From positions 1 through 64,000 of the forward strand of contig JAQGOG010000057.1 in assembly GCA_028293765.1 (NCBI GenBank): 64,000 nt of DNA. Direction: 5' to 3'. The stretch is from Gammaproteobacteria bacterium (GTDB lineage: Bacteria > Pseudomonadota > Gammaproteobacteria > Steroidobacterales > Steroidobacteraceae). The notes under the pieces were generated by a model, which saw only the letters and a program-made list of their open reading frames with translations, did no database searches and had not been told where the DNA came from. This document shows, piece after piece, positions 40,445-50,077 of this stretch. Each line of letters starts with the position of its first letter. The stretch's first letter is position 1. Made by a program: the position numbers and the translations under genes.

Positions 40445-40624
40445 TCAGCCGAGGCTGATCTCGGGCTCCACGGTGTCCTGCGCCCCCTTGATGCGGGTGC
40501 GCCAGACCTCATAGGGATCCCAGCCGGCCGACCGCTGGACGCTGGCGGCGAACTCTTCGTTGGCGGCCTTCGACAGTGTCTGCGGATGGGCGAGCAGGCC
40601 TTCCACTTCTAATGATGTTTGCAT
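40445..40624 (-). CDS. Small hypothetical protein with a WDPYEVWRTRI motif
   Basis: 59 residues from ATG 40624 (MQTSLEVEGLLAHP); longer starts would add residues without pattern. The C-terminal half has AGWDPYEVWRTRIKGAQ. I have a loose memory of this kind of motif in short proteobacterial proteins, but I cannot name a family or function. No signal peptide. Flanked by the ABC operon (232 bp downstream) and gshA (136 bp upstream), same strand as both. Confidence 0.6.
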   Translation of the reverse strand: MQTSLEVEGLLAHPQTLSKAANEEFAASVQRSAGWDPYEVWRTRIKGAQDTVEPEISLG

Positions 40625-40760
40625 GTCCGCACCCTTCATCTTGTCTTGTTCTGTCCACACCGCAACTCCGTTCGCGACGTGGGGGCGGGATTTTAGTCTC
40701 ATCATTGTTAAATGGAAGTGACTCGGATCAGGTTTTTATGTCACCTCGCCAATCTGTGAG

Positions 40761-42344
40761 CTATTTCGCAAAATAGCGGGCGAGGTAGTCCTCGAACGAA
40801 CCGCGATCGCTGGATTCGATCGCCTGCTGCTTGGCAATAGACTCTTCCGCTTCCTGGGCGAACTCGCTCAGCCGCGCCCCGTTCGGGGGGTACAGATCGA
40901 GAAAATAAGCCTTATGCGTCGCGGACATGCGCAGTGCCAGGTCAAAAAACGACTCGCCTGTCGTGGTGAGTTCCTCCATCAGCCGCGCCGAGGGCGTGAG
41001 GGCGACGTCGTCGAGCTTCGCGGCCTGCGTCGCGAGCGCCTGCGAGTACGGTCGTGAAGCGTCGCCCCGATCCAGGATTTCACATATGCCGGTCATGGAA
41101 TCGAGCAGCTCACGCGCCCAGTCCCCCATCAGGACCGTCCGCCCGTCCCGCCAGAGACTCAGCCCGGGCTCACGTCCCCGCCGCGCCACGGTCCCGTGAT
41201 TCTGATCCAGCGACTCCTGCTCGGACTCGCCGATCGGGGGACTCTCCTTCAGCAGGCACAGAGCCATGAAGGCCTCCAGGAACCGGAGCTTGCTCTGATT
41301 CACGCCCACCGGATCGAACGCACTCACATCGAGCGCCCGGACTTCGACGTACTCCACCCCGGCCCGCTGCAGAGCCTTGGTCGGCCGCTCTCCGGACCGG
41401 GCGACCCGCTTGGGACGGATGAAGCTGTAGTACTCGTTCTCGATCTGCAGGATGTTACCGTTAAGCTGCCGGTATTCGCCATCGACCTTCACGCCGAGCG
41501 CCTCGTAGGGTGGGTGCGGCGTCGTGATCGCGTGTGTCAGATCGCGCACGTACTCTTCGAGACTGTTCACGGACACGGCAAGCCCGGCCTGATTGCGGTT
41601 GCGGTAGCCGACATCGCTCATCCGCAGGCTCGTGGCGTAGGGTTCGTATGCCGTGTTGCTCGTGAACTCCGGGAGCTGGAAATCGCGGCCTTTCAGGAAG
41701 GACTTGCAGACCACCGGCGACACGCCGAACAGATACAACACGATCCAGCCGTAGCGCCGATAGTTGCGCAGCAGATCGAAATAAGAGGACGAGACGAACT
41801 GCGTGCCGTGGTCGTGCGACTGGCGCACGTCCGCGTAAACCTCCCAGAAGGGAAGCGGAAAGGAATAGTTGAAATGCACGCCGGAAATGGCCTGCATCAT
41901 GCGGCCATAGCGTAGCCCCAGGCCCTTGCGGTAAATCGTCTTCATCTGCCCGATGTGCGCTTTGCCGAACTGCGCGATCGGAATGTCCTCATCGCGCTCG
42001 ATGGCACCGGGCATGCTCGTCGCCCACAGCAATTCATCGCCCAGGTGGCGATACACGAACTGGTGCAGATCGAGCAGGTACTGCAGCAACTCCCAGCTGG
42101 TGGTAAACGCTGGCGTGACGAGCTCGATCAGGCTTTCCGAGTAGTCCGTTGTGATGTGCTCGTTCGTAAGAGCCGAACCGAGCAGCCGCGGATGCGGCGT
42201 CTGCGCGAGGGCGCCGCCGGGCACCACTCGCAGGGATTCCTTTTCCACGCCCTTGCGGCCGCCCTGCAGAAGTTCCGGCTGGCGGCCGTTGACGAACGAG
42301 GCGAGCCGTCGCTCGAAAACGCGATCGATTCCGAATCTGCTCAT
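40761..42344 (-). CDS. gshA: Glutamate-cysteine ligase
   Basis: 527 residues, matching the proteobacterial GshA length. Conserved N-terminal GGRKGVEKESLRV (ATP/Glu site), TTDYSESLIELVTP, and the central GVHFNYSFPLPFW. It joins glutamate and cysteine as the first step of glutathione synthesis. Glutathione synthetase (gshB) is not in the window. Divergent from mtnP, with 294 bp between them that shows no recognised regulatory element. Confidence 0.96.
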   Translation of the reverse strand: MSRFGIDRVFERRLASFVNGRQPELLQGGRKGVEKESLRVVPGGALAQTPHPRLLGSALTNEHITTDYSESLIELVTPAFTTSWELLQYLLDLHQFVYRHLGDELLWATSMPGAIERDEDIPIAQFGKAHIGQMKTIYRKGLGLRYGRMMQAISGVHFNYSFPLPFWEVYADVRQSHDHGTQFVSSSYFDLLRNYRRYGWIVLYLFGVSPVVCKSFLKGRDFQLPEFTSNTAYEPYATSLRMSDVGYRNRNQAGLAVSVNSLEEYVRDLTHAITTPHPPYEALGVKVDGEYRQLNGNILQIENEYYSFIRPKRVARSGERPTKALQRAGVEYVEVRALDVSAFDPVGVNQSKLRFLEAFMALCLLKESPPIGESEQESLDQNHGTVARRGREPGLSLWRDGRTVLMGDWARELLDSMTGICEILDRGDASRPYSQALATQAAKLDDVALTPSARLMEELTTTGESFFDLALRMSATHKAYFLDLYPPNGARLSEFAQEAEESIAKQQAIESSDRGSFEDYLARYFAK

Positions 42345-42638
42345 GTGTTCTCTATGGATGCGCCGGGAGCAAGTTGCGGCTGGTTGTCAGCGCAAGTGCC
42401 GCGCCGCAGCTGTGGCAGGCCGATAATGTTACCGCCCGGCCCGCGCCACTGACGTACATATTCAGGGGGATTGACAGAGTAGCCCACCAGGCGAGGTCCT
42501 CGAGGCGCGACCGGCCGCGACACGACGGATATTGTGCTCAATTGGGCCCCCTCATAAGACTTGTTGTTCCGCGCTCGTTTCAGGCATCTTGCCGCTTTGC
42601 GGGCCGCTCGCGCAATTATCGTAAGGAGAGAAACACCC

Positions 42639-43484
42639 ATGATCGGGATCATCGGCGGAACCGGCCTGTACCGGATGGACGCCCTGCAGGTAACACGGGC
42701 TCAGGAGGTAAGCACTCCCTTCGGGGCGCCCTCCTCGCCCGTCATACTCGGCGTGCTGCAGGGGCGCGAGGTAGCCTTTCTCGCCAGGCATGGACTGCAC
42801 CACGATCTGCTGCCGAGCGAGATCAATTTCCGCGCCAACATCTGGGCACTGAAAAGCATCGGCGTGCGCACCGTCATCGGGGTCTCAGCGGTCGGTAGCC
42901 TCCGGGAAGAGATCCGCCCCGGCGACATCTCCTTGCCGTCCCAGTATCTCGACTTCACCAAGGGACTTCGAGCCGCAAGCTTTTTTGGACGGGGCATCGT
43001 GGCGCACATCTCCACCGCGCAACCCGCGTGTCGCGCAACGGCTGCGCTCATCGCACGCGTCGCACGTTCCATCGGCACATCGGTCCACGAGGACAAAACC
43101 TACGCTTGTGTCGAGGGGCCTCGCCTGGGCACACGCGCCGAAAGCTTCTTTCTTCGCGGCGCAGGCGCAGACCTCGTCGGAATGACAAACGTGCCGGAAG
43201 CCTTCCTCGCCCTGGAGGCGCAGCTCGGCTATTGCACGATATCGCTCGCAACGGATTACGACTGTTGGCTGGACGACTCCACCCAACATGTCTCAGCGGA
43301 ACAGGTGATCGGCCTCTTCCGCAGCAACCTCGGCCGTGTCCAACAGCTCATCGCCGGTGCGGTTGCGGAATATGTCGAGGATGAATCACGCCCTTGCCGA
43401 CAGGCTCTGCGCTCAGCGATCGTCACTCCGCGGGAACAGATGACGGACGAGCAGCGCACGATCGTCGATTTCCTCTCCAGCTGA
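42639..43484 (+). CDS. mtnP: S-methyl-5'-thioadenosine phosphorylase
   Basis: 281 residues from ATG 42639, preceded by AAGGAGAG. PNP/MTAP fold: MIGIIGGTGLY (phosphate-binding loop), LARHGLHHDLLPSEINFRAN, GSLREEIRPGDI, LVGMTNVPEAFLA and ATDYDCW. The Asp of DYDCW and the GSLREEIxPGD segment match adenine-specific MTAP rather than the inosine-specific bacterial MTIP. It cleaves methylthioadenosine from polyamine synthesis into adenine and methylthioribose-1-phosphate. No other methionine-salvage genes are adjacent. Confidence 0.92.
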   Translation: MIGIIGGTGLYRMDALQVTRAQEVSTPFGAPSSPVILGVLQGREVAFLARHGLHHDLLPSEINFRANIWALKSIGVRTVIGVSAVGSLREEIRPGDISLPSQYLDFTKGLRAASFFGRGIVAHISTAQPACRATAALIARVARSIGTSVHEDKTYACVEGPRLGTRAESFFLRGAGADLVGMTNVPEAFLALEAQLGYCTISLATDYDCWLDDSTQHVSAEQVIGLFRSNLGRVQQLIAGAVAEYVEDESRPCRQALRSAIVTPREQMTDEQRTIVDFLSS

Positions 43485-43806
43485 AGCAAGGTGTTGGCGG
43501 CGCGCGGCCGTTCAAAGCGCGCCGCGGCCTGAAGCCAGCTTAGAACCCGAGCCGAGCCCAGACCTTCCGGTGCGACTCTTCGGCGATGTTCGCCGACGCA
43601 TCGGCCAGCAGTTCCCGGGAACGGCACGGGCGTCCCCAAAGCACGACGAAAGCCCGTGCAGCGCAGCCAGGCTGCCGAGGCGGTCGGGCCGGTGCGGATA
43701 GTCTCTCGTACCGAGCACCCAGCCGCTCGATAGACCGACGCGTTCATTGCGCGTTTATCGCAAGAGGATTAGCGTGTGGCTAGCGCTCTACGCACGGTTG
43801 CTTCCC
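43485..43806. other. Intergenic region with a possible decayed coding remnant
   Basis: 322 bp without an intact gene. On the minus strand, 43745-43660 reads GLSSGWVLGTRDYPHRPDR and onward. After an apparent frame change, 43670-43545 reads FVVLWGRPCRSRELLADAS then a segment ending HRKVWARLGF and a stop. This could be the 3' end of a frameshifted gene, but I cannot identify it and its start is missing. Confidence 0.25.
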
Positions 43807-44154
43807 ATGAAACGCATCTTCTTCCTTCTGCTTCTGGCGGCGACCGCGGGCTCCGTGCACGCAGAGGCATTCCGTTGTGGTACCAAACTCGCCACCGAGG
43901 GTGACACGCGCGCCGAAGTCGCGAACAAGTGCGGCGACCCCACCGATGTCGACCACAGCACCATCCTGGTCCAACCGACCGTGTGGTTTCACGGACGGCC
44001 GGTAGCGCTCGGTAACGGTTTTGTCGAAGTGCCCGTCGAAGTGTGGCTCTACAATCTCGGCCCGCAGAAACTGATGCGCCGGGTACACTTCCAGGATGGG
44101 AAAGTCGTCTCCATCGAAACGCTCGGCTACGGCTACGTCAAAAGCGACAATTGA
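43807..44154 (+). CDS. DUF2845-domain protein, exported
   Basis: 115 residues from ATG 43807 (an upstream ATG at 43747 would add 20 non-conserved residues before the signal peptide). Signal peptide about 1-20 (MKRIFFLLLLAATAGSVHA). Mature part has the DUF2845 wording FRCGTKLATEGDTRAEVANK then CGDPTDVD, an aromatic WLYNLGPQKLMR, and VVSIETLGYG. Periplasmic; function unknown. Cys residues in CG-x-K and KCGDP are conserved in the family. Confidence 0.85.
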   Translation: MKRIFFLLLLAATAGSVHAEAFRCGTKLATEGDTRAEVANKCGDPTDVDHSTILVQPTVWFHGRPVALGNGFVEVPVEVWLYNLGPQKLMRRVHFQDGKVVSIETLGYGYVKSDN

Positions 44155-44428
44155 TTGGATGGCGGTGGCGTGCGACGCCAATACGCAGCTAGTCCTTCCA
44201 ATGAAAATCGGCTGACACTGGCAGGCAGCCCGCGCCACCCATTTTTGGCGGCACCGCTGCGGCACCACCTTAACGGCGATCCGCGAGCCCAGCCGTCGCT
44301 GTTCTTCCGTGAGCTTCGCTTCCAGCGCGCTGAGCTTTTCAGGCGCGAGCTGTGAATACCCGTTCCCGGCCGCAGCAAGCAGCCAGCCGACACCCGTGCG
44401 GCGCGGCACGCTAACACACCGCGACAAG
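44155..44428. other. Region between convergent DUF2845 gene and patatin gene
   Basis: 274 bp. On the minus strand a frame just beyond the patatin stop reads GVGWLLAAAGNGYSQLAPEK followed by LSALEAKLTEEQRRLGSRIA, which looks protein-like. It then runs antisense through the DUF2845 gene without a natural end. I do not call a gene. No T-run terminator is visible. Confidence 0.25.
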
Positions 44429-46228
44429 CTAAGATTCCGAGATAACCACGCTGCTCCGCAGCGCCGAATCCGCGGGCAGAGTCTCGAGGCGATGCACGGC
44501 ATACTCGTAACCTGCGGCGATCGCGCGGTCGAAGTCGTTCCAGTTCAGCATGTCGATCTGCGCCAGCGGCGGCTGGAGCAACAGGTCGGTTTTTTCGCGG
44601 TGGGCGGCGGTCATCGCGCTGCTGTTGACCATGCCTGCCCGCCACAGGATCTGGAAGATGTTGGGGCGGTGCTTCTTTTCCCGCATCCAGCGCATGAGCT
44701 GCCACGGGAGTGGGACATCGACTTCGTCGGTATCGGTGGTGAATGCACGGTCTGCACCGACATCGCATCCGATGACGGGGCCGCGCCCGAGGTCACGCAT
44801 CGCATCGACGGGAAGGTTGTTCATCGTACCGCCGTCAACGAGTATTTCGCCTTTGTGAACGACGGGCGGCAAGACTCCCGGGATCGCGACGGAGGCACGC
44901 AGCCAACGCCACACCTCGCCACGCCGATGCACTTCAGAATGGCCGGTGGTGAGATTCGACGATACACAGAAGAAATCGAGCGGCAGATCCTCGATGGTCA
45001 GATCGCCGAACGCCTGTTGCAGAAGTCTCGTGACCTTGCGCCCGGAAACGAGTGAAACGAAGGGCAGCGTATAGTCGCGAAGCGGCTTCGCATCCACGAA
45101 CGAGCGCCGGAAGCGATCGGTCAATTCCTCGATGCTCCAGCAATGCGCTACGCCAGCACCCAGGATGCCGCCCATACTCGTCCCCCCGACGAGATCGATG
45201 GGTATACCCGCCTCGCGGATCGCTTTGACGATGCCGATATGGGCAAAGCCCCGGGCGCCACCGCCGGAAAGCACAAGTCCAACACCACGGCCAGTGAGCA
45301 TGCGCGCTATACGCGCCACATCCAATTTACTCGTGACGTGATGATGCGGCGCATTCGGGAGCTCTGCGAGCCACCGGGCGGCGGCACCCCGTACCAGATC
45401 TCCATCGTGCACGAGGACGAGCTCGGCGCGTTGCGGGGCCATGCTCGATTCGTGTGGTCCCGCAAGAGCCGCCCAGGGTCCGGCCCCGCTTTCCGCACGA
45501 GCGAGCAGCAATAGCGCATCCGCCTGCCGCACGCACAGGCTGCTCCAGCGTCCCGGGTCTGCGTCGGCAACGTAAACGACGAAGTCGTTGGCCGACTCGA
45601 TCCTGTGGAACCAATGGCTCGTATGGGAGCCCGCCCGTACGTTCCACACGAGTTCAGCACGCCCGAATGCAGAGAGCGCCTTCACGAACTCGGCGGCGAA
45701 ACCGCCAACATCGACTTCCACGCTTTGCGGGAGAAGGGTAAACGTACGCGCGGCGTGTGAACGCGTTCGAACGCGGGACTGAGACAATTCGAGCCGATCG
45801 ACCGTCAGGCGTGCGATGCGCAGCATCGCTTCCGGGTGTTGGCGAAACACTCTGTTGAATGCTTCGCTTGAGAGCCGCGCGAGCTCTGTGTCGCGCAGCG
45901 CCACCACGTTAGCGTTCCGGGGCCTGCCGGAGATGAGGCCCATCTCTCCGACGGTATCGCCGGCTGCGATGCGCCCGACGAAGCCGCGGTTGCGCCGCTC
46001 ATTGGGGGAGAACGCGCCGAGACACCCGCTCAAGACGACATACAGGGCGTCTGCGGGATCTCCGGCGGAAAACAGAGTGGCGCCGCCCGGCAACGACAGC
46101 CAGTCCGCTTCAGCGGCGATCTCGCGCAGAAATGCGAAGTCGAGACCTTTGAAGAGGGGCAGCTCATTGAACACGACGCTCAGATCGGAGCGCCGTACCG
46201 CGGTCTCCTCAGGAATGTCCCCCTCCAT
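44429..46228 (-). CDS. Patatin-like phospholipase with N-terminal cyclic-nucleotide-binding domain
   Basis: 599 residues. CNB domain at about 20-130 (FKGLDFAFLREIAAEADWL ... GDTVGEMGLISGRPRNANVV). A middle region of unknown fold is followed by a patatin domain (about 315-500) with oxyanion loop SGGGARGFAHIG, catalytic Ser in GGTSMGGILG and Asp in VDGGTMNNLP. This is the layout of eukaryotic neuropathy-target-esterase and its bacterial relatives: a serine lysophospholipase whose activity may respond to a nucleotide. There is no transmembrane segment. The thiolase gene ends 33 bp upstream on the same strand. Confidence 0.92.
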   Translation of the reverse strand: MEGDIPEETAVRRSDLSVVFNELPLFKGLDFAFLREIAAEADWLSLPGGATLFSAGDPADALYVVLSGCLGAFSPNERRNRGFVGRIAAGDTVGEMGLISGRPRNANVVALRDTELARLSSEAFNRVFRQHPEAMLRIARLTVDRLELSQSRVRTRSHAARTFTLLPQSVEVDVGGFAAEFVKALSAFGRAELVWNVRAGSHTSHWFHRIESANDFVVYVADADPGRWSSLCVRQADALLLLARAESGAGPWAALAGPHESSMAPQRAELVLVHDGDLVRGAAARWLAELPNAPHHHVTSKLDVARIARMLTGRGVGLVLSGGGARGFAHIGIVKAIREAGIPIDLVGGTSMGGILGAGVAHCWSIEELTDRFRRSFVDAKPLRDYTLPFVSLVSGRKVTRLLQQAFGDLTIEDLPLDFFCVSSNLTTGHSEVHRRGEVWRWLRASVAIPGVLPPVVHKGEILVDGGTMNNLPVDAMRDLGRGPVIGCDVGADRAFTTDTDEVDVPLPWQLMRWMREKKHRPNIFQILWRAGMVNSSAMTAAHREKTDLLLQPPLAQIDMLNWNDFDRAIAAGYEYAVHRLETLPADSALRSSVVISES

Positions 46229-46261
46229 TCCCGGGCCTATCGCTGTGTTTCGTGAGTCAGG

Positions 46262-47545
46262 TCAGCGCTCCAGAATGGCAGTGACTCCCATTCCGCCGGC
46301 GGTGCAGGCGGAGATCAGTCCCCGCTTGGCACCTGGATCGCCCGCCAGGATCTTGGCGAGCGTACTAACGATCCGTGTCCCCGTGGCGGCGAAGGGATGT
46401 CCGATGGCAATGCTGCCACCCTTTACGTTCAACCTCGCGCGATCGATGCCGCCGAGGGGCGCCGAAAGTCCCAGCGCGTCACGACACCATTCGGGCGATT
46501 CCCACGCCTTCAGCGTGCAGAGCACCTGCGCCGCGAAGGCTTCATGAATTTCGTAGTAATCGAAGTCCTGCAGTGTGAGCCCCGCATCCGCGAGCATCGC
46601 GGGAACCGCATAGGCCGGCGCCATCAGCAGCCCCTCTTTGCCGCTCGCGAAGTCCACGCCCCACGCCTTGCCGTACCGCAGGTAAGCTAACACCGGCAGG
46701 TTGCGCTTCGCCGCCCACTCCTCCGACGCGAGCAACACCGCGCTCGCACCGTCCGTGAGAGGGGTGCTGTTGCCCGCGGTGATCGTACCGTTCGCATCGA
46801 AGCTCGGGCGCAGCTTCGCGAGCTTCTCGATCGAAGTGTCGGACCGCATGTTGTTGTCGACCTTGAGGCCCAGGTAGTCGACGACCAGATCGTCATAGAA
46901 ACCGTCGCGCCAGGCAGCCGCGGCTTTCATGTGACTCTCGTAGGCGAGGCGATCCTGATCCTCGCGCGCGATCTGCCAGCGCTTCGCCATGCCTTCTGTG
47001 CTCTGCCCCATCGAGAGGCCCGTGCGCGGCTCGACGACAGCGGGCAAGACCGGCTTGAAGTGCTTCGGCCGCAAGCCGAACCACGGCGACAGGCGCTGAT
47101 AGAACGTTCTGCCGCGGGCGCTCGCGAGCAACAGCTGCTGGTAGGAGCGGGGATACGAGATCGGCGCATCGCTGATCGAATCCGTGCCGCCTGCAAGACC
47201 CGAGTCGATCTGCCCGAGTGCGATCTTGTTGCCGATGAGGACCGCGGCCTCGAGGCTCGTGCCGCAGGCACGCTGCAGGTCGACGCCCGGCGTCTGGGGA
47301 TCGAGGCCGGATGACAGTACGCACTCGCGCGTGAGGTTGTAGTCCTTCGTGTGCTTGATGACCGCGCCGGCGGCGGCATCGCCCAGGCGCTCGCCTTGCA
47401 ACTTGAAGCGATCGACGACGCCGCGGAAGGCGGCGGTCAGCATTTCCTGGTTTCCAGTCCTCGCATAGGCCGTATGTGCCCTGGCGAAGGGAATACGGAC
47501 GCCGCCGACGATGGCGACACGTCGCACTGCTGAGCCGACGAGCAT
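46262..47545 (-). CDS. Thiolase, acetyl-CoA C-acyltransferase (FadI-like)
   Basis: 427 residues from ATG 47545. An in-frame start 48 bp upstream adds non-family sequence. Active-site Cys in LQRACGTSLEAAV, His in YEIHEAFAAQVL, second His in AIGHPFAATGTR, and second Cys in ISACTAGGMGVT. It catalyses the final thiolytic step of fatty-acid beta-oxidation or the reverse condensation. Length and the long loop (ARTGNQEML...) favour a FadI-type long-chain enzyme. A FadJ partner is not present. The patatin lipase lies 33 bp downstream, consistent with lipid breakdown. Confidence 0.92.
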   Translation of the reverse strand: MLVGSAVRRVAIVGGVRIPFARAHTAYARTGNQEMLTAAFRGVVDRFKLQGERLGDAAAGAVIKHTKDYNLTRECVLSSGLDPQTPGVDLQRACGTSLEAAVLIGNKIALGQIDSGLAGGTDSISDAPISYPRSYQQLLLASARGRTFYQRLSPWFGLRPKHFKPVLPAVVEPRTGLSMGQSTEGMAKRWQIAREDQDRLAYESHMKAAAAWRDGFYDDLVVDYLGLKVDNNMRSDTSIEKLAKLRPSFDANGTITAGNSTPLTDGASAVLLASEEWAAKRNLPVLAYLRYGKAWGVDFASGKEGLLMAPAYAVPAMLADAGLTLQDFDYYEIHEAFAAQVLCTLKAWESPEWCRDALGLSAPLGGIDRARLNVKGGSIAIGHPFAATGTRIVSTLAKILAGDPGAKRGLISACTAGGMGVTAILER

Positions 47546-47783
47546 GAAACCTCCAGTGAGAGACGCTAGAAAAGCGGCGTTACCCGCCGCCAAACGAGTC
47601 GGCTCCTGGTTACGGGTCCCGTGACAGGTTCGCGGCGTGTAAGGGGCTTTAGAATGCCACGGTCAAGCCACCGAAGCCATTGAACCGCCAGCTAAATGAC
47701 CCCAAACCTGTCCTGTTGCGGCTTTCCCTTACGTAGGCCGGAACGGTATTCTTCCTCGTCCCCCGCACGGTTAAAGAGCACCC

Positions 47784-48470
47784 ATGGGCGAATTCACAAC
47801 GATCATGGCCCGGGACGGCCATGAGTTTCAGGCCTACCTTGCGGCGCCGACGGGCAAGCCGCGCGGCGCGCTCGTCGTCCTTCAGGAGATCTTCGGTGTC
47901 AACAGCCACATCCGTGGCGTGACCGACAGCTTCGCAAAGGAGGGCTATACGGTCATTGCGCCGTCGCTATTCGACCGCATCCGTCGAGGAATTCAGCTCG
48001 GCTATTCGCCACCGGAAAGGGACGAAGGCGTGGGCTACGTCCAACAGCTCAAGCCCGAAGAGACTTTGAAGGACATTGCGGCGGCCCTCGCGGTCGTCAA
48101 GCACTCCGGGCGCGTTGGCACGGTGGGCTACTGCTGGGGCGGGACCCTTTCTTACCTGGCGGCCTGCGACCTGCCTGTTGCCTGCGCCGTCGTGTACTAC
48201 GGGAAGGTGGCGAATCATCTCGACAAGAAGCCGAAACGCCCGCTGATGTATCACTTCGGGACGCAAGACAAGAGCATTCCGCTGAGCGACGTCGAAAGGA
48301 TCGAGGCGGCGCACCCCGAAGGCATCTTTCATATCTATGAAGGCGCCGGCCACGGATTCAATTGCGACCAGCGCCCGACCTACGACCCGCAGGCTGCCGC
48401 GCTCGCACGCCAGCGCAGCCTCGAATTCTTCGCCCGCTACATCGTGGGCAGCGACAGGAAGCAAGACTGA
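47784..48470 (+). CDS. Dienelactone hydrolase family protein
   Basis: 228 residues, alpha/beta-hydrolase fold. Nucleophile Cys117 in VGYCWGGTLSY (Cys, not Ser, marks the DLH family), Asp in the FGTQDKSIPLSD region, and His in GAGHGFNCD. Also the family stretch VVLQEIFGVNSHIRGVTD with a catalytic-network Glu. Such enzymes open dienelactones in aromatic degradation, but many have other ester substrates. The gabD gene follows 21 bp later, and the pair is probably one operon. Confidence 0.92.
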   Translation: MGEFTTIMARDGHEFQAYLAAPTGKPRGALVVLQEIFGVNSHIRGVTDSFAKEGYTVIAPSLFDRIRRGIQLGYSPPERDEGVGYVQQLKPEETLKDIAAALAVVKHSGRVGTVGYCWGGTLSYLAACDLPVACAVVYYGKVANHLDKKPKRPLMYHFGTQDKSIPLSDVERIEAAHPEGIFHIYEGAGHGFNCDQRPTYDPQAAALARQRSLEFFARYIVGSDRKQD

Positions 48471-48491
48471 ACCTGGAGTCGAAGCGCGATC

Positions 48492-49946
48492 ATGAAACTG
48501 ATAGATCCGAGCCTCCTGCGCATGCAGGGGTACATCGGCGGCAAATGGGAAAACGCCGCCGATAATGCCACTCACGCGGTCTTGAACCCGGCGACGCAGG
48601 AGAAACTCGGCACAGTGCCTGACATGGGCACTGCCGAAACACGCCGCGCGATCGAATCGGCCAGTGCCGCGTTTCCCGCGTGGGCCGCCAGGACCGCGAA
48701 GGAGCGCGCGGGCATCCTGCGGCGCTGGCATGACCTCATGATGGCGAACCAGGAGGATCTCGCGATTCTGATGACGGCCGAGCAGGGGAAGCCGCTCGCC
48801 GAATCCAAGGGCGAAATCGCCTATGCGGCATCGTTCCTCGAGTGGTTCGCGGAGGAAGGCAAGCGGGTCTACGGGGATGTGATTCCGGGGCACCAGCCTG
48901 ACAAGCGCATTCTGGTTCTGCGCCAGCCGGTCGGCGTCGTTGCGGCGATCACTCCCTGGAATTTCCCCTCCGCGATGATCACGCGCAAAGCTGCCCCGGC
49001 GCTGGCTGCGGGCTGCACTTTCGTCTGCAAACCCGCGATCCAGACTCCCTACTCGGCGTTGGCCATGGCGGAGCTCAGCGCGCGGGCAGGCGTACCGCCC
49101 GGCGTGTTCAATGTCGTGACGGGAGCCGGCGCGGGCGGCATCGGCGGCGAGATGACTTCCAACCCAAGCGTGCGGAAGCTCACCTTCACGGGCTCCACGC
49201 CAGTGGGCAAGAAGCTGATGGCGCAGTGTTCGGACACGATGAAGAAAGTCTCGCTCGAGCTCGGGGGCAATGCGCCGTTCATCGTGTTCGAGGACGCGGA
49301 TCTGGATGCGGCCGTTGCGGGCGCCATGGCCAGTAAGTATCGCAACACCGGCCAAACCTGTGTCTGCGCCAACCGCTTGTTGGTACAGAGCTCCGTGTAT
49401 GACGCATTCACGCAAAAGCTGGTGGCGGCGGTGGCAAAACTGCGCATCGGCGACGGGTTGAAGGGCGCGACCGATCAGGGACCCTTGATCGATTCCAAGG
49501 CGTTGGCGAAAGTGGAGGAACACATCGCGGACGCCGTGTCGAAGGGTGCGCGGATCGCCCATGGCGGCAAGCGCCATGCGCTCGGCGGCACTTTTTTCCA
49601 ACCGACCATCGTAACGAACGTGACGACGGACATGCTGATGGCGCGCGAAGAGACGTTCGGTCCGGTGGCGCCGCTGTTCCGCTTCGAGACCGAAGCCGAA
49701 GCGGTCCGCATGGCGAATGACACCGAATTCGGGCTCGCATCTTATTTCTACACACGGGATCTGGCGCGTTCCTGGCGGGTCGCAGAGGCGCTCGAGTACG
49801 GCATCGTCGGCCTCAATACCGGGCTCATCTCCACCGAAGTGGCTCCGTTCGGGGGCATCAAGGAGTCGGGAGTCGGTCGGGAGGGCTCGAAGTACGGCAT
49901 TCTGGACTACACGGAGCTGAAGTATCTGTGCGTAGGGTTGTCCTGA
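48492..49946 (+). CDS. gabD: NADP-dependent succinate-semialdehyde dehydrogenase
   Basis: 484 residues, the GabD length. Features include ITPWNFPSAMITRK (cofactor-binding), FTGSTPVGKKLM, catalytic Glu in LELGGNAPF and catalytic Cys in NTGQTCVCANR. The C-terminal FGGIKESGVGREGSKYGI is highly characteristic of GabD. It oxidises succinate semialdehyde to succinate in GABA and related catabolism. No gabT is present. Probably co-transcribed with the upstream dienelactone hydrolase. Confidence 0.94.
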   Translation: MKLIDPSLLRMQGYIGGKWENAADNATHAVLNPATQEKLGTVPDMGTAETRRAIESASAAFPAWAARTAKERAGILRRWHDLMMANQEDLAILMTAEQGKPLAESKGEIAYAASFLEWFAEEGKRVYGDVIPGHQPDKRILVLRQPVGVVAAITPWNFPSAMITRKAAPALAAGCTFVCKPAIQTPYSALAMAELSARAGVPPGVFNVVTGAGAGGIGGEMTSNPSVRKLTFTGSTPVGKKLMAQCSDTMKKVSLELGGNAPFIVFEDADLDAAVAGAMASKYRNTGQTCVCANRLLVQSSVYDAFTQKLVAAVAKLRIGDGLKGATDQGPLIDSKALAKVEEHIADAVSKGARIAHGGKRHALGGTFFQPTIVTNVTTDMLMAREETFGPVAPLFRFETEAEAVRMANDTEFGLASYFYTRDLARSWRVAEALEYGIVGLNTGLISTEVAPFGGIKESGVGREGSKYGILDYTELKYLCVGLS

Positions 49947-50077
49947 CAGACGTACCGCCCGGACGGCTCGGCCGGGCGCGGGAGTGCGCCGGGATGCGTG
50001 CTATCGTTCACGCGCCCGCGGCGTACCTGTGAGACGACAGGTAGTCCGGAGCGTCAGCCATACGGTATCTTGAGCTT

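Noticed and set aside
47967-49601. 544-codon minus-strand open frame
   Set aside because: Antisense to the dienelactone hydrolase and gabD genes, both with complete catalytic motifs.
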